The notes beneath the pieces are model-generated. The model saw nothing but the letters and a program-made list of their open reading frames with translations, did not search any database and had not been told where the DNA came from. Position numbers and translations under genes: made by a program. Below are positions 45,482-54,062 of a DNA stretch of 64,000 nt, in pieces. Source of the DNA: Sphingopyxis macrogoltabida (GTDB taxonomy: Bacteria; Pseudomonadota; Alphaproteobacteria; Sphingomonadales; Sphingomonadaceae); NCBI RefSeq assembly GCF_001307295.1, contig NZ_CP012700.1, forward strand, positions 1,181,001 through 1,245,000. Direction: 5' to 3'. Each line of letters starts with the position of its first letter. Position 1 is the stretch's first letter.

Positions 45482-45919
45482 ATGGCGATCAAGCGGATGG
45501 ATAATATGGGAATCGTCGTCGAGGATCTCGATGCGACGGTGGATTTCTTTCTCGAACTCGGCCTCGAGCTCGAGGGGCGGGCTACGATCGAAGGTGAATG
45601 GGCGGGCCGTGTCACGGGTCTCGGCGACCAGCATGTCGAAGTTGCGATGATGCGCACACCCGACGGCCACAGCAGGCTTGAGCTTTCTCGCTTTTTGCGG
45701 CCGTCCGTCGTTGCCGATCACCGACACGCCCCCGTCAACGCCCTCGGCTATCTTCGCGCGATGTTCGCCGTCGACGACATCGACGACACGCTGGAACGGG
45801 TTCGCGCGCGCGGCGCGGAGCTCGTAGGCGAGGTCGTCGACTATCAGGACATATACCGGCTCTGCTATATCCGTGGACCCGAAGGGATTCTCATCGGGCT
45901 TGCCGAGGAGCTGGGTTGA
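45482..45919 (+). CDS. VOC-family (glyoxalase/dioxygenase-like) protein
   Basis: A 145-residue protein with two beta-alpha-beta-beta-beta modules: MDNMGIVVEDLDATVDFFLELGLELEG in the first and LGYLRAMFAVDDIDDTLERVRARGAEL, then IRGPEGILIGLAEEL in the second. Metal ligands expected at His/Glu positions: the start has MDNMG in place of the common His (so the first ligand is missing) and the final Glu is in GLAEEL. Possible lyase or binding protein. AGGAG lies 11 nt before the ATG. Confidence 0.8.
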   Translation: MAIKRMDNMGIVVEDLDATVDFFLELGLELEGRATIEGEWAGRVTGLGDQHVEVAMMRTPDGHSRLELSRFLRPSVVADHRHAPVNALGYLRAMFAVDDIDDTLERVRARGAELVGEVVDYQDIYRLCYIRGPEGILIGLAEELG

Positions 45920-45996
45920 GCGTTGGTCGGCTACCGGCCTTTTGGTGCACTGGCGTCGATGTGCTAGCGTTGGGCAAACACATCGGAGTCGCAGCG

Positions 45997-46266
45997 ATGG
46001 GAAGTAATGCCGACCATGACCTTTGGGGTCAGGTGCTCGCACTCGAAACCCGATATGGCGACCGCGCGTCGGCAATCATTGCCGATAGGATTCAGGCGCT
46101 TCGGGCCCGCGGAGAAGATCGGGAAGACGAATTCTGGTCCCAGGTTGCAGACTGTCTGAACGACCTTCATTCAATCCGTTACTTCGGCGGGCGACGAGCG
46201 GCCGACCCGTCGTCACCCGCATCGACTGGTCCCGCTGCGATGGGGGCAGCGGCGGCGCGGCCCTGA
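45997..46266 (+). CDS. DUF6961 family small protein
   Basis: An 89-residue acidic protein. DHDLWGQVLALETRYGDRAS and ADRIQALRARGEDREDEFWS match the sphingomonad-restricted DUF6961 pattern (D-LW-x-ALAxE-x4-G-x5-xxRI-xAL). Start at 45997, GGAG 9 nt upstream. The 3' third is Ala/Pro-rich and variable. Function unknown. Confidence 0.65.
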   Translation: MGSNADHDLWGQVLALETRYGDRASAIIADRIQALRARGEDREDEFWSQVADCLNDLHSIRYFGGRRAADPSSPASTGPAAMGAAAARP

Positions 46267-46416
46267 CGTCCGTCTCAAGACCCGGCAAGCAGTGCTCACG
46301 CGACCGCAACGCTCCGGTGGTCGTGCAAATCCTGACCGCAGCGCCGGACCACTCATGGCTTGTCGAGCGAATTGCCAATGACCAAATAACCTTCGGCAAC
46401 CGGAAAGAGGTCATAT

Positions 46417-47079
46417 TTGTCGAAAATCGTGAATGGCGCCAGCCTGCAACCGCGCTCGGGCAACGCACCGAAAAAGATCGTCTTGCTGTTGCACGGCTTC
46501 GGATCGAGCGGCACCGACATGATTTCGCTCGCGCCCCAGTGGCAGGAGGCGCTCCCCGACACGCTGTTCCTCGCGCCGCACGCGCCGCAGCGTTGCAGCA
46601 TGATGGGCGCAGGCTATCAATGGTGGGGCCTGTCGGGATTTGCACCCTCGGCACTGGCGGCCGGCGCGGCATCGGCTGCACCGGCGATCGACGCCTTCAT
46701 CGACCGCAAGCTCGCCCAATATGAACTGACCGAAGCCGATCTCGCGCTCGTCGGCTTCAGCCAGGGCACGATGATGGCGCTTCATGTCGGTCTGCGTCGG
46801 CCGCGCGCCGTCGCCGCGATCGTCGGTTACTCGGGCATGCTCGCCGGAACGCTCGGCCTTGCCCATGACGCCTCCCCAAAGCCGCCGGTGCTGTTGGTGC
46901 ACGGAACGGCCGATCCGGTCGTACCGATTGCCGCGCTCCACATGTCCGAAAGCGACCTCAAGCGCCTTGGCGTCGATGTCACGACGCACGTCTCCTATGG
47001 CGTGGGCCACAGTGTCGATCCGGTCGGATTGCGGCTCGGCCGCGATTTCATCGCCGAGGCCTTCGCCCGATTGTCGTGA
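46417..47079 (+). CDS. Alpha/beta hydrolase (carboxylesterase/phospholipase family)
   Basis: A 220-residue serine hydrolase. The oxyanion block LLLHGFGSSGTDM, the nucleophile GFSQGTMMAL (Ser of GxSxG), the Asp in HGTADPVVPI and the catalytic His in SYGVGHSVDP are all visible. Start is TTG at 46417, 6 nt after AGAGG; no ATG fits. Similar to YpfH and bacterial lysophospholipases, substrate unknown. Cytoplasmic. Confidence 0.88.
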   Translation: MSKIVNGASLQPRSGNAPKKIVLLLHGFGSSGTDMISLAPQWQEALPDTLFLAPHAPQRCSMMGAGYQWWGLSGFAPSALAAGAASAAPAIDAFIDRKLAQYELTEADLALVGFSQGTMMALHVGLRRPRAVAAIVGYSGMLAGTLGLAHDASPKPPVLLVHGTADPVVPIAALHMSESDLKRLGVDVTTHVSYGVGHSVDPVGLRLGRDFIAEAFARLS

Positions 47080-47136
47080 CGGCTATCCGCCTTCAGCCCC
47101 GGTCGGGGCCCGGCGGCGCATCCCCGAAAGCTATGA

Positions 47137-47430
47137 TCACGCGAGCAGGCGCCGGAGGAAGTAAATCCGGAACAGGTCGAGCAGCGCTTCCGCCGTCTCA
47201 TTGTCGTTCGCGCACGCCACGACCTGGAGCCCGCCATCGGCCGCACCGGAAAATTCGAACGGGTGGAGCCCCGTCAGCCGCAGCCGTGCCGGATCGAGCC
47301 CGTCGCGGCGCAGGGCGGCATGCGCGGCATCGTCGATCGATAATCCAACCCAGATTCCCGCGCTGCGCGCAGCGATCTGCTGGATATCGCCATGCTCGCC
47401 CGCGATCAGAAGCTCTGCCCTGCCTTCCAT
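47137..47430 (-). CDS. Conserved-looking hypothetical protein (97 aa)
   Basis: EGRAELLIAGEHGDIQQIAAR, LRLTGLHPFEFSGAADGGLQ and ETAEALLDLFRIYFLRRL suggest a folded alpha/beta cytoplasmic protein. I recognise no family. Codon bias fits its strand. It converges on the hydrolase gene, 57 nt apart. Confidence 0.5.
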   Translation of the reverse strand: MEGRAELLIAGEHGDIQQIAARSAGIWVGLSIDDAAHAALRRDGLDPARLRLTGLHPFEFSGAADGGLQVVACANDNETAEALLDLFRIYFLRRLLA

Positions 47431-48333
47431 TCGATCCCCCTGGTCCGCGCCCTCGTCGCGGTCGAAAACCCGCCGCGGACCGCCCCGTCCGCGAATCCGG
47501 TGACCGCGTGCTCACGCATTGCTCCGATCCCCCGGCGCTGGCCATGCCAATTTCGATGAAGTGTTCAGCAAAAATTCTTTAGCCGCGCTTCGTGCCTGTC
47601 ACCGCCGGGACCATCCCGGTGCCCGAGTGAGCCGTCTGGCCGGGCGCGAAACGCCGCGCAACGGCCGTCCCTCACGCTTTTTACCCCGCAGGCCGTGTGG
47701 GCTCCTCGCGCCGACGCGGTTCCCGGGTCTAAAAAGCGCCGTTCCTTCCGTCCTTCGCATGCGCTGCGGCGCTTTGCGTGCGCGCCGTTTCCTTAAGCCC
47801 GGCCTGTCCCTGCTCACGCTGCAGGGATGGTCTCCAGGGAGACCTACGTCTCGCTGAGCCTTGCGGCATTCCGCGCCGCCTCGACAGCATCGCTCATTCC
47901 ATCCAAATCGGCGATTCACGACCGATACGGACTGGATTGAAGACGGCCCGTTTTTGGGATTCGGGCATTTGATTGCCGTGCCCGAAAACGCCTTGCCGGG
48001 ATCCGCCATAGCTTACCCAAAACCAGATCAAGCGCATCTTTTTGGGAATCCAACAAGCGTTAGACCGTCGGAAATGTGGGGGAGAGTGTGGAGGAAGGGA
48101 GTTCTCGTTCAAAGAAAAAATAAATTAAGTCAATGGTTTAATATATAAGTTCGATACAAGCCCTGCGCCGGGGTCTCCCCGACATCCGTAGCCATCCATT
48201 AAGGACAAAGCTTCGTGCGGCGTTCGGGATGATTCGTGTCCGGAGTGCCCCGTAACGATCCGGATGTGCAGACTTTCTCCGCGGCATCGAGCGCGGTCGG
48301 TAGACGCCGCAAGGCGCTGTCTGCGGACCGGGG
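47431..48333. other. Gene-poor stretch of about 0.9 kb with hairpins and an AT-rich patch
   Basis: No reading frame here has family similarity, a good start and normal codon bias. Notable are a 9-bp inverted repeat (47733-47741 with 47767-47775), two overlapping hairpins sharing one arm (GGTCTC 47829-47834 with GAGACC 47839-47844; GAGAC 47839-47843 with GTCTC 47848-47852), and an AT-rich patch at about 48105-48165. Could hold a small RNA or a decayed gene; nothing is proven. Confidence 0.4.
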
Positions 48334-48394
48334 TTACTCTTCGCCGAGCGCTTCGCTCGCGGCGCGGCAGGCGAGGGCGGGCGGCCGATGCCGG

Positions 48395-48706
48395 TCATGC
48401 TGCGGCCTGGATGATCGCTTCGCGAATCTCGACGCGCGAACAGCCGAGGCGGACGGCAGCGCGGACATGATGCTTCATCGTGTCGCGTTCGCCGATCGAC
48501 GCCAGCGCGGCGATGTTGATGAGAATCCGCACCTGTTGCGACAGGCCGTCGCGGTTGAATATCTCGCCCCAGCATAAGGCGCTGACATAATCCTGCACAT
48601 CCTGCTGCATATCGTCGGCGGCCGAATAGACCGCGTCCACCAACTCGTCGCCCATGATGCGGGCGCGCGTGGCGCGGCCATGTGCGCTGTCGAACTCGCC
48701 TGTCAT
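48395..48706 (-). CDS. Carboxymuconolactone decarboxylase-like protein, probably 3' frameshifted
   Basis: The 103-residue frame starts with GGAG 5 nt upstream and has the CMD/AhpD-like block FNRDGLSQQVRILINIAALA, then MKHHVRAAVRLGCSRVEIRE. It ends abruptly at IIQAAA, whereas relatives continue with about 20 more residues. In other frames to a stop at 48334 the text GIGRPP and ALACRAASEALGEE resembles that missing end, so one or two indels near 48380-48395 are likely. No CxxC pair, so no AhpD-type peroxidase. Last gene of the VOC-GGT-CMD unit. Confidence 0.7.
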   Translation of the reverse strand: MTGEFDSAHGRATRARIMGDELVDAVYSAADDMQQDVQDYVSALCWGEIFNRDGLSQQVRILINIAALASIGERDTMKHHVRAAVRLGCSRVEIREAIIQAAA

Positions 48707-48735
48707 TTGCTCCCCTTTTCGCGTTACGGAGGCCC

Positions 48736-50451
48736 CTACCAGCCAATGGCGTAGGCTGGCCGGCGCGGGTCGGCGGCGGCAGTGAGGCGGCCGCTCTTGC
48801 CGTCGCGCCGCGCAATACAGACGGCGCCAGCCCGCCACGGATAATCGGGCCATGTCTGGATGTCGTGGCCGCGCGCCGCAAGATCTTCGCCGACCCGATC
48901 CGCGAGCCGCTTTTCGATCGCCAGCCGGCCCGGCAGATAATTGTGCGGTTCGAACGAGTCGGGGAAGCTGTAGCTTGCGAAGCGCGGTGCCTCGACGGCC
49001 GCCTGCGGCTCCATGCCGAACAGTTCGATCGCGAGGAAGACCTGCAGCAGCGACTGCAACTGGACATCGCCGCCGGGGGTGCCGAACGCCATCACCGAGC
49101 CGTCGGCATAGGAGACGAGCGCCGGGCTGGGGGTCAGCCGCGGGCGCTTGCCGGGGGCGATCGAGCAGGGATGCGAGGCAGACGCCCAACTCTGGCTGCC
49201 GCGCGACGAAACCGCGATGCCGAGGCCCGGGATCACCGGCGTGTCGTTCGATATGTCGCTCGGCGTTGCCGAAAAGGCGTTACCCCATTGGTCGACCACC
49301 GCAACGTAAGAGGTGTCGAGCGAGCGTCCCGCGGCGGCGCTTGGTTCGAGGACGGGGGCTTGAAGTGCGGGGCCGAGCGCAGGGCCGGGGGCGGGCATTT
49401 CAGGCGCCGCCCTTGCGCGATCGATCATCTGCCGCCTTTCGGCCGCATAGGCATCCGATATCAGACGCTCGACCGGCACGTCGACGAACCGCGGGTCGCC
49501 GAAAAAGGCGTGCCGGTCGGCGAAGGCCAGTTTGATGATTTCGGCGAGATGGTGGACATAATCGGCGCTGTTGTGGCCCATCGCCGCGACGGCGTGCCTG
49601 TCGACCATCGCCAGCATCTGGAGCAGCGCCGGGCCCTGACACCATGGCGCGCAGCTGTGGACGTCGGCGTTGCCGAACTTGCGGCTTACCGCGCGTTCGA
49701 TCTCCGAGCTGTAGCCCGCCAGATCGTCCATGCGCAGGAGTCCGCCGTTCGCTTCATGATAGGCAACGATCGTGCGCGCGATGTCGCCCCGATAAAAGGC
49801 ATCGCGGACCGCTTGCAGGCCGCGGCGCCGGTCGCCTTTCGCGTGCGCCTTTTCCTGATCGATGAGATAGCGGATCGTCGCGCCGAGATCCGACTGGACG
49901 AAGAGGCTGCCGGGCTCGGGCGGCTTTCCGCCCGGGAGGTAGATTGCAGCATTGCTTTCCCACCGCGCATGATCGGCGGCGAACATGCCGATGATTTCGG
50001 ACATGAAGGGGTACATGGTGAAGCCGTTGGTCGCGAGATCCTCGGCTCCCGCCGCGACTTCGGCGAAGGACATGGTGCCGTAATTTTCGAGCGCCGTCAG
50101 CCAGGCGTCGGGCGCCGCAGGGACGACGGTCCGCCCGAGCCCGTCGGGAATCGCGCCGGTATCGGCATACATGCCCTCCGTCGCGAGCTTCGGCCACCAG
50201 CCGAGGCCCGCGATCGTGATCACATCGCCGGTGGCGGCCATCCGGACCACGATCGGCGCAACACCTGCGAAGCCGACCATCTCGCTTTCGACGACGCCGA
50301 GCGCGATGCCCGCGGCAACCCCGGCATCGACCGCGTTACCGCCGGCGGCGAGAATGGCGTCGGCGACCCGCGCCGCGAGGAAATTGCCGCACGAGACGAC
50401 GTGGCGCTTGCCCTCGATCTGCGGGCGGGAAAGTGCCGGCGTAGCGGTCAC
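48736..50451 (-). CDS. Gamma-glutamyltransferase family protein, copy 1
   Basis: A 571-residue Ntn-hydrolase. The N-terminal part VADAILAAGGNAVDAGVAAGIAL is the GGT signature, and the processing and catalytic Thr is in SLDTSYVAVVDQWGNAFSATPSD, with PGLGIAVSSRGSQ and SPALVSYADGSVMAFGTPGGD following. GGTs cleave themselves at the Thr and transfer or hydrolyse gamma-glutamyl groups. No signal peptide, so probably cytoplasmic. The start overlaps the VOC stop by 4 nt (ATGA 50448-50451). The genes around point to a catabolic path with a gamma-glutamylated or amide substrate. Confidence 0.88.
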   Translation of the reverse strand: MTATPALSRPQIEGKRHVVSCGNFLAARVADAILAAGGNAVDAGVAAGIALGVVESEMVGFAGVAPIVVRMAATGDVITIAGLGWWPKLATEGMYADTGAIPDGLGRTVVPAAPDAWLTALENYGTMSFAEVAAGAEDLATNGFTMYPFMSEIIGMFAADHARWESNAAIYLPGGKPPEPGSLFVQSDLGATIRYLIDQEKAHAKGDRRRGLQAVRDAFYRGDIARTIVAYHEANGGLLRMDDLAGYSSEIERAVSRKFGNADVHSCAPWCQGPALLQMLAMVDRHAVAAMGHNSADYVHHLAEIIKLAFADRHAFFGDPRFVDVPVERLISDAYAAERRQMIDRARAAPEMPAPGPALGPALQAPVLEPSAAAGRSLDTSYVAVVDQWGNAFSATPSDISNDTPVIPGLGIAVSSRGSQSWASASHPCSIAPGKRPRLTPSPALVSYADGSVMAFGTPGGDVQLQSLLQVFLAIELFGMEPQAAVEAPRFASYSFPDSFEPHNYLPGRLAIEKRLADRVGEDLAARGHDIQTWPDYPWRAGAVCIARRDGKSGRLTAAADPRRPAYAIGW

Positions 50452-50876
50452 TCGTCCGAAGCCGCCTGGAAATCGGTCCAGACGATATGATCGGGAAGCG
50501 GTTCGTCCTCGAACGTCAGTTCGACACGGATGCCGTTCGGGTCGTTCTGGTGAACCTGCACAAGGTTGGTTTCTGGGACCGGGCGCGCCTCATAACTTTC
50601 GCCGGCCGCGTCCATCTTGGCGAGATGATCGGCAAGCCCCTCGCAGCGGAAGGCAAGGTGGTCGACGGCGCGGCGCTCGTCGGGCGTGGTCGTCGCGCTG
50701 ACGCTGATGACATGCAGGATCGGATAATCGCCGCCGGGCGCGTAGAGCCAGATGCCTGGCACCGGCATCACCGGCCGCCAGCCCGACTCCATGCCGAGGA
50801 AGCGCGAATAATAGGCGAGGGTTGCATCAAGGTCGGCGGTGTTGATCGTAACATGATCGAGGCCTTTCAGGTGCAT
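50448..50876 (-). CDS. VOC-family metalloenzyme
   Basis: A 142-residue VOC protein with the metal ligands expected in HLKGLDHVTINTADL (His), RAVDHLAFRCEG (His) and NGIRVELTFED (Glu). First gene of a three-gene unit with GGT copy 1 and the CMD-like gene. Ring-cleavage dioxygenases, epimerases and glyoxalases share this fold; a substrate-specific call is not possible. The 310-nt region upstream is shared with the divergent MFS gene. Confidence 0.87.
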   Translation of the reverse strand: MHLKGLDHVTINTADLDATLAYYSRFLGMESGWRPVMPVPGIWLYAPGGDYPILHVISVSATTTPDERRAVDHLAFRCEGLADHLAKMDAAGESYEARPVPETNLVQVHQNDPNGIRVELTFEDEPLPDHIVWTDFQAASDE

Positions 50877-51186
50877 GTGCGGCTCCTTTCCTGACCGTCC
50901 CGATTGACGGCGATATCTTCGTCGATCACCGCGATGCCGGGGCTCCCGACCGCTCGTTTGTGAGCGCCGGGCGCGATCCGCGCGGGGACGCCTGTTGGGG
51001 AAGGGGCATATCGCATCGGCCGGTTCCGGTCATATAGAACATAGTCATGGGCCGCATTCCTCAAGGGTCTTGGACATATGTCGGCCGCGCTTCCTATGTC
51101 TGCGGGTCACGGACATGGTCGCGCCTTGGGATGATGGGCGGGGCGAGCGGTCGGCGGCGGCAAGGGACGGGAGACATGGTGTGACG
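50877..51186. other. Divergent control region of VOC-GGT and MFS genes
   Basis: I see no gene. The stretch likely holds promoters for both directions. A partial palindrome ACATATGT lies at 51073-51080. Confidence 0.45.
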
Positions 51187-52395
51187 ATGGCGATCGAGCG
51201 CGGAGCGACGGGCGAGTTCCGGACGGGGTGGCCGCTGTTGCTGGCGGGTATGCTCGGCTGCTGCCTCGGCGTATCGGCCTTGCCGATCTATACGGCGGGC
51301 GTCTTCATTCCGCATCTGGAGAAGGATTTCGGCTGGGGGCGAGCCGAGTTGTCGCTGGCGGTGCTCCTCTTCACACTGGCGCTGGCGGCGGCCTCGCCCG
51401 TGGTCGGGCGGGTCATCGACCGTTTCGGCGTCCGGCGGACGGTTGCATTTTCGATCGTCGGCGCCTCGTCGCTCTATGTCGCGCTCGCCTTCTTTCTTTC
51501 GGGGCTCGCACTCCTTTACGCCGGTCACATATTGATCGCTGCCGTCGGCGCGGCGGCGGCGCCGATCGCCTATACCCGCGTCGTTACCAATCATTTCGCC
51601 AAGGCGCGGGGTCTCGCGCTCGGCATCACGCTGCTCGGTCCGAGCCTCGCCGCCACCATCGGGCCGCCGTTGGTGTCGGCGGCGATCGACCGCGGCGGGT
51701 GGAGCGGCGGTTATCTGATGCTCGCGGCGTTGATCGCGGCGATGCTGCCGTTCCTGCTCCTGCTGCGCGACAATGCGCCCGCGGTTCCGCTCACGCTCGA
51801 GGGCGCGCCGGTGACCGGACCGCTTTACCCGGCGCCGCAGCTTCGCCGGATCTTTGTCATCCTGTTCTGCGCTTTCGGCTTTTTCGCACTCTCGATCGGC
51901 GGGCTGCTCGTCCATTTCGTACCGATGCTGACCGATGCGGGCCTCAGCGGCGCCGACGCAGCGGCGATGGCTGGGCTGATTGGATTGTCGGGCATGGTCG
52001 GGCGCGTCGCAGGAGGTGCCGCGGCTGACCGTTTCTTTGCGCCGCACGTGCTGATCCTGATCTCGTGCGCCGCCGTCACCGGCTTTGCATTGCTGGCGGT
52101 TTGGGGCGCGACCTATGCGGCGATCGCGGCGGTCACGATCGGCTTTTCGCTGGGTGCCGAGGCCGACCTGATGGCCTATCTCGTCTCGCGCTATTTCGGG
52201 CGCCAGGGGTATACCCGTGCTTTCGGCTGGCTCTATGCCGCCTTCATCGCCGGCACGGGGGTCAGCCCGCTGATCCTCGGCTTTCTCTATGACCGGTTCG
52301 GCAATTATATGATCGGGCTGTGGGCCGGCGCGGCGCTGCTGATCGTGACGATGATCCTCTTCACGCTGCTGCCGCGTTTTCGCGACAAGGTGTGA
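51187..52395 (+). CDS. MFS transporter (OFA/monocarboxylate-like)
   Basis: A 402-residue 12-helix protein: GVSALPIYTAGVFIPHLEKDFGWGRAELSLAVLLFT in the N-terminal helices, RVIDRFGVRRTVAFSIVGA between helices 2 and 3 and VVTNHFAKARGLALGITLLGPSL at the helix 4-5 loop. These are marks of the OFA/MCT group, which takes up organic acids. The ATG at 51187 lies after GGGAG; a GTG at 51181 is possible. It is divergent from the VOC-GGT unit and followed by a BASS transporter. Confidence 0.87.
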   Translation: MAIERGATGEFRTGWPLLLAGMLGCCLGVSALPIYTAGVFIPHLEKDFGWGRAELSLAVLLFTLALAAASPVVGRVIDRFGVRRTVAFSIVGASSLYVALAFFLSGLALLYAGHILIAAVGAAAAPIAYTRVVTNHFAKARGLALGITLLGPSLAATIGPPLVSAAIDRGGWSGGYLMLAALIAAMLPFLLLLRDNAPAVPLTLEGAPVTGPLYPAPQLRRIFVILFCAFGFFALSIGGLLVHFVPMLTDAGLSGADAAAMAGLIGLSGMVGRVAGGAAADRFFAPHVLILISCAAVTGFALLAVWGATYAAIAAVTIGFSLGAEADLMAYLVSRYFGRQGYTRAFGWLYAAFIAGTGVSPLILGFLYDRFGNYMIGLWAGAALLIVTMILFTLLPRFRDKV

Positions 52396-52483
52396 CGCGG
52401 GCGGATCGCTATTCACCCCGGGTATCCGGGCGATGAAAAGACAGTCTTGGCCCCGGGGCCGGGCGGGGTGCTAACGGCCGGCC

Positions 52484-53524
52484 ATGGCAAGCTCTCAGAC
52501 CTCCGATACCGGCCTCCGGCGTTTTCTTCCCGACGGCTTCGTCCTGGCTCTCGTCGCAGCCGTCGGGTTGGCCCTTGTCGCGCCGGGGATCGGCGCTTCG
52601 GGCGGCCCTATTCCGCTCGCGCCAATTACCGAAGCGGGCATCGCGCTCGTCTTCTTCCTCCACGGGGTCAACCTGTCGCCGCAGGCCTTGAGGGCAGGGG
52701 CGCAGGCCTGGAAACTGCATATCGTCGTCCAGCTCTGCACCTTCGGGCTGTTCCCGTTGCTGGGCGCGCTGGTCTATGTCGGCACGGCCGGCTTCATCGC
52801 GCCCGAGATGCGGCTGGGCTTCTTCTACCTCTGTGCGCTCTCGACCACCATTTCGTCGTCGGTTGCGACGGTATCGATGGCGCAGGGCAATATTCCCGCG
52901 GCGATATTCAACGTCACGCTGTCGAGCCTTGCCGGGATGCTCATCACGCCGGCGCTGATCGCGCTGCTCCAGACCACCGGCACCGCGCACCAGCTTCCGC
53001 TCGCCGATACGGTGATCGACATTGCGACCAAGCTGTTGCTGCCCTTTGCGGTCGGCCAGTTGCTCCGCCGCTGGCTCGTCGGTTTCGTCTCGAAGCACAA
53101 GCCGGTCGTGACCAAGCTCGATCGCGGGGTCATTCTGCTGATCGTCTATGCCGCCTTCTGCAATTCGACGGCGCAGGGGATATGGTCGCGCTATCCGGTG
53201 ACGACGATGATCATCGTCGCGGCGCTGGTGATCGTGATGCTCTTGGCCGTGATTGCAGCGACAACGCTGACCGGCCGCGCGTTGGGCTTCTCGCGCGAAG
53301 ACGAGATCACGGCGGTGTTCTGTGGCTCGCAGAAGAGCCTCGCCAACGGCGCGCCGATCGCGAAGATCATCTTCGGAGCCAATCCGGCGCTCGGCGCGAT
53401 CCTGTTGCCGTTGATGCTCTATCATCCGTTGCAGCTCGTCGCTTGCTCGGCCCTTGCGCGGCGCTATGTCCGGCGGGGGCAGGCAGAGGCGCCGGTCGCG
53501 GCTGTGGTGCCCGCGAACGGGTGA
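52484..53524 (+). CDS. Bile acid:sodium symporter family protein (YfeH-like)
   Basis: A 346-residue BASS-fold transporter with about ten helices. Marks are LVFFLHGVNLSPQALRAGAQAWKLH, the crossing-helix GxS motifs (CALSTTISSSVATVSMAQGN) and CGSQKSLANGAPIAKIIF. Homologues move organic anions with sodium or protons. The start follows an untranslated gap of 88 nt after the MFS gene. Organic anion import fits the surrounding catabolic genes. Confidence 0.88.
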   Translation: MASSQTSDTGLRRFLPDGFVLALVAAVGLALVAPGIGASGGPIPLAPITEAGIALVFFLHGVNLSPQALRAGAQAWKLHIVVQLCTFGLFPLLGALVYVGTAGFIAPEMRLGFFYLCALSTTISSSVATVSMAQGNIPAAIFNVTLSSLAGMLITPALIALLQTTGTAHQLPLADTVIDIATKLLLPFAVGQLLRRWLVGFVSKHKPVVTKLDRGVILLIVYAAFCNSTAQGIWSRYPVTTMIIVAALVIVMLLAVIAATTLTGRALGFSREDEITAVFCGSQKSLANGAPIAKIIFGANPALGAILLPLMLYHPLQLVACSALARRYVRRGQAEAPVAAVVPANG

Positions 53525-53555
53525 TCCAGCTGCGCACTGACACGGAGACGATGGG

Positions 53556-54038
53556 GTGAGCAGTCAGGCCTTATTTGCTTCGCTCGCGGCGCTGGCTGCC
53601 GTATCGCGCGGCCCGCATACGCCGTCGGCACTGTTCGGGGCGACTTCCGATTGCGCACGGCAGATCATCGGCCACCGCCTCTGCACCGTCATGCGATTTC
53701 ATCCCGAGGAGATGGCGCTCGAACGCCTGTTTACGAGCGTCGGCGCCGAATATCCGGTCGGCGGGCGCAAATCGAAGCGCGGGGTGCCATGGGGCGAGCT
53801 GGTCCTGATCCGCGGCGAGCAATATGTCGGCCGCGACGCCGAGGCGCTGCGCTGGGCGTTCGACGATCATGCGACACTCGCCGGCATGGGGCTCGGCGCG
53901 GTGATCAACACCCCGGTGCTGTATAACGGACGATGCCTCGGTACGTTCAACATTCTCGATGCCGAAGGCAGCTTTTCCGATGATGACATCGCGGCGGCAA
54001 GGATTATCGCCCAGTTCCTGGTACCTGCGCTGTCCTGA
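53556..54038 (+). CDS. Stand-alone GAF-domain protein
   Basis: A 160-residue single GAF domain: LFGATSDCARQIIGHRLCTVMRF and VINTPVLYNGRCLGTFNILDAEGSF show the fold. It has no output domain. GTG start (53556), 31 nt after the BASS gene. Might sense a small molecule, or act like free-Met-sulphoxide reductase (fRMsr), though its catalytic Cys set is not evident here. Confidence 0.75.
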   Translation: MSSQALFASLAALAAVSRGPHTPSALFGATSDCARQIIGHRLCTVMRFHPEEMALERLFTSVGAEYPVGGRKSKRGVPWGELVLIRGEQYVGRDAEALRWAFDDHATLAGMGLGAVINTPVLYNGRCLGTFNILDAEGSFSDDDIAAARIIAQFLVPALS

Positions 54039-54062
54039 CAGACCGGCGGCGCGATCGAACGA

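Noticed and set aside
47599..48009. Minus-strand frame of 136 residues in the gene-poor stretch
   Set aside because: Arg/Gly/Pro-rich composition, no recognised domain, no ribosome site; looks like a random high-GC open frame.
50995..51186. N-terminal extension of the OFA-type MFS protein by 64 residues
   Set aside because: Not hydrophobic, no family match; MFS homology and a ribosome site begin near 51187.
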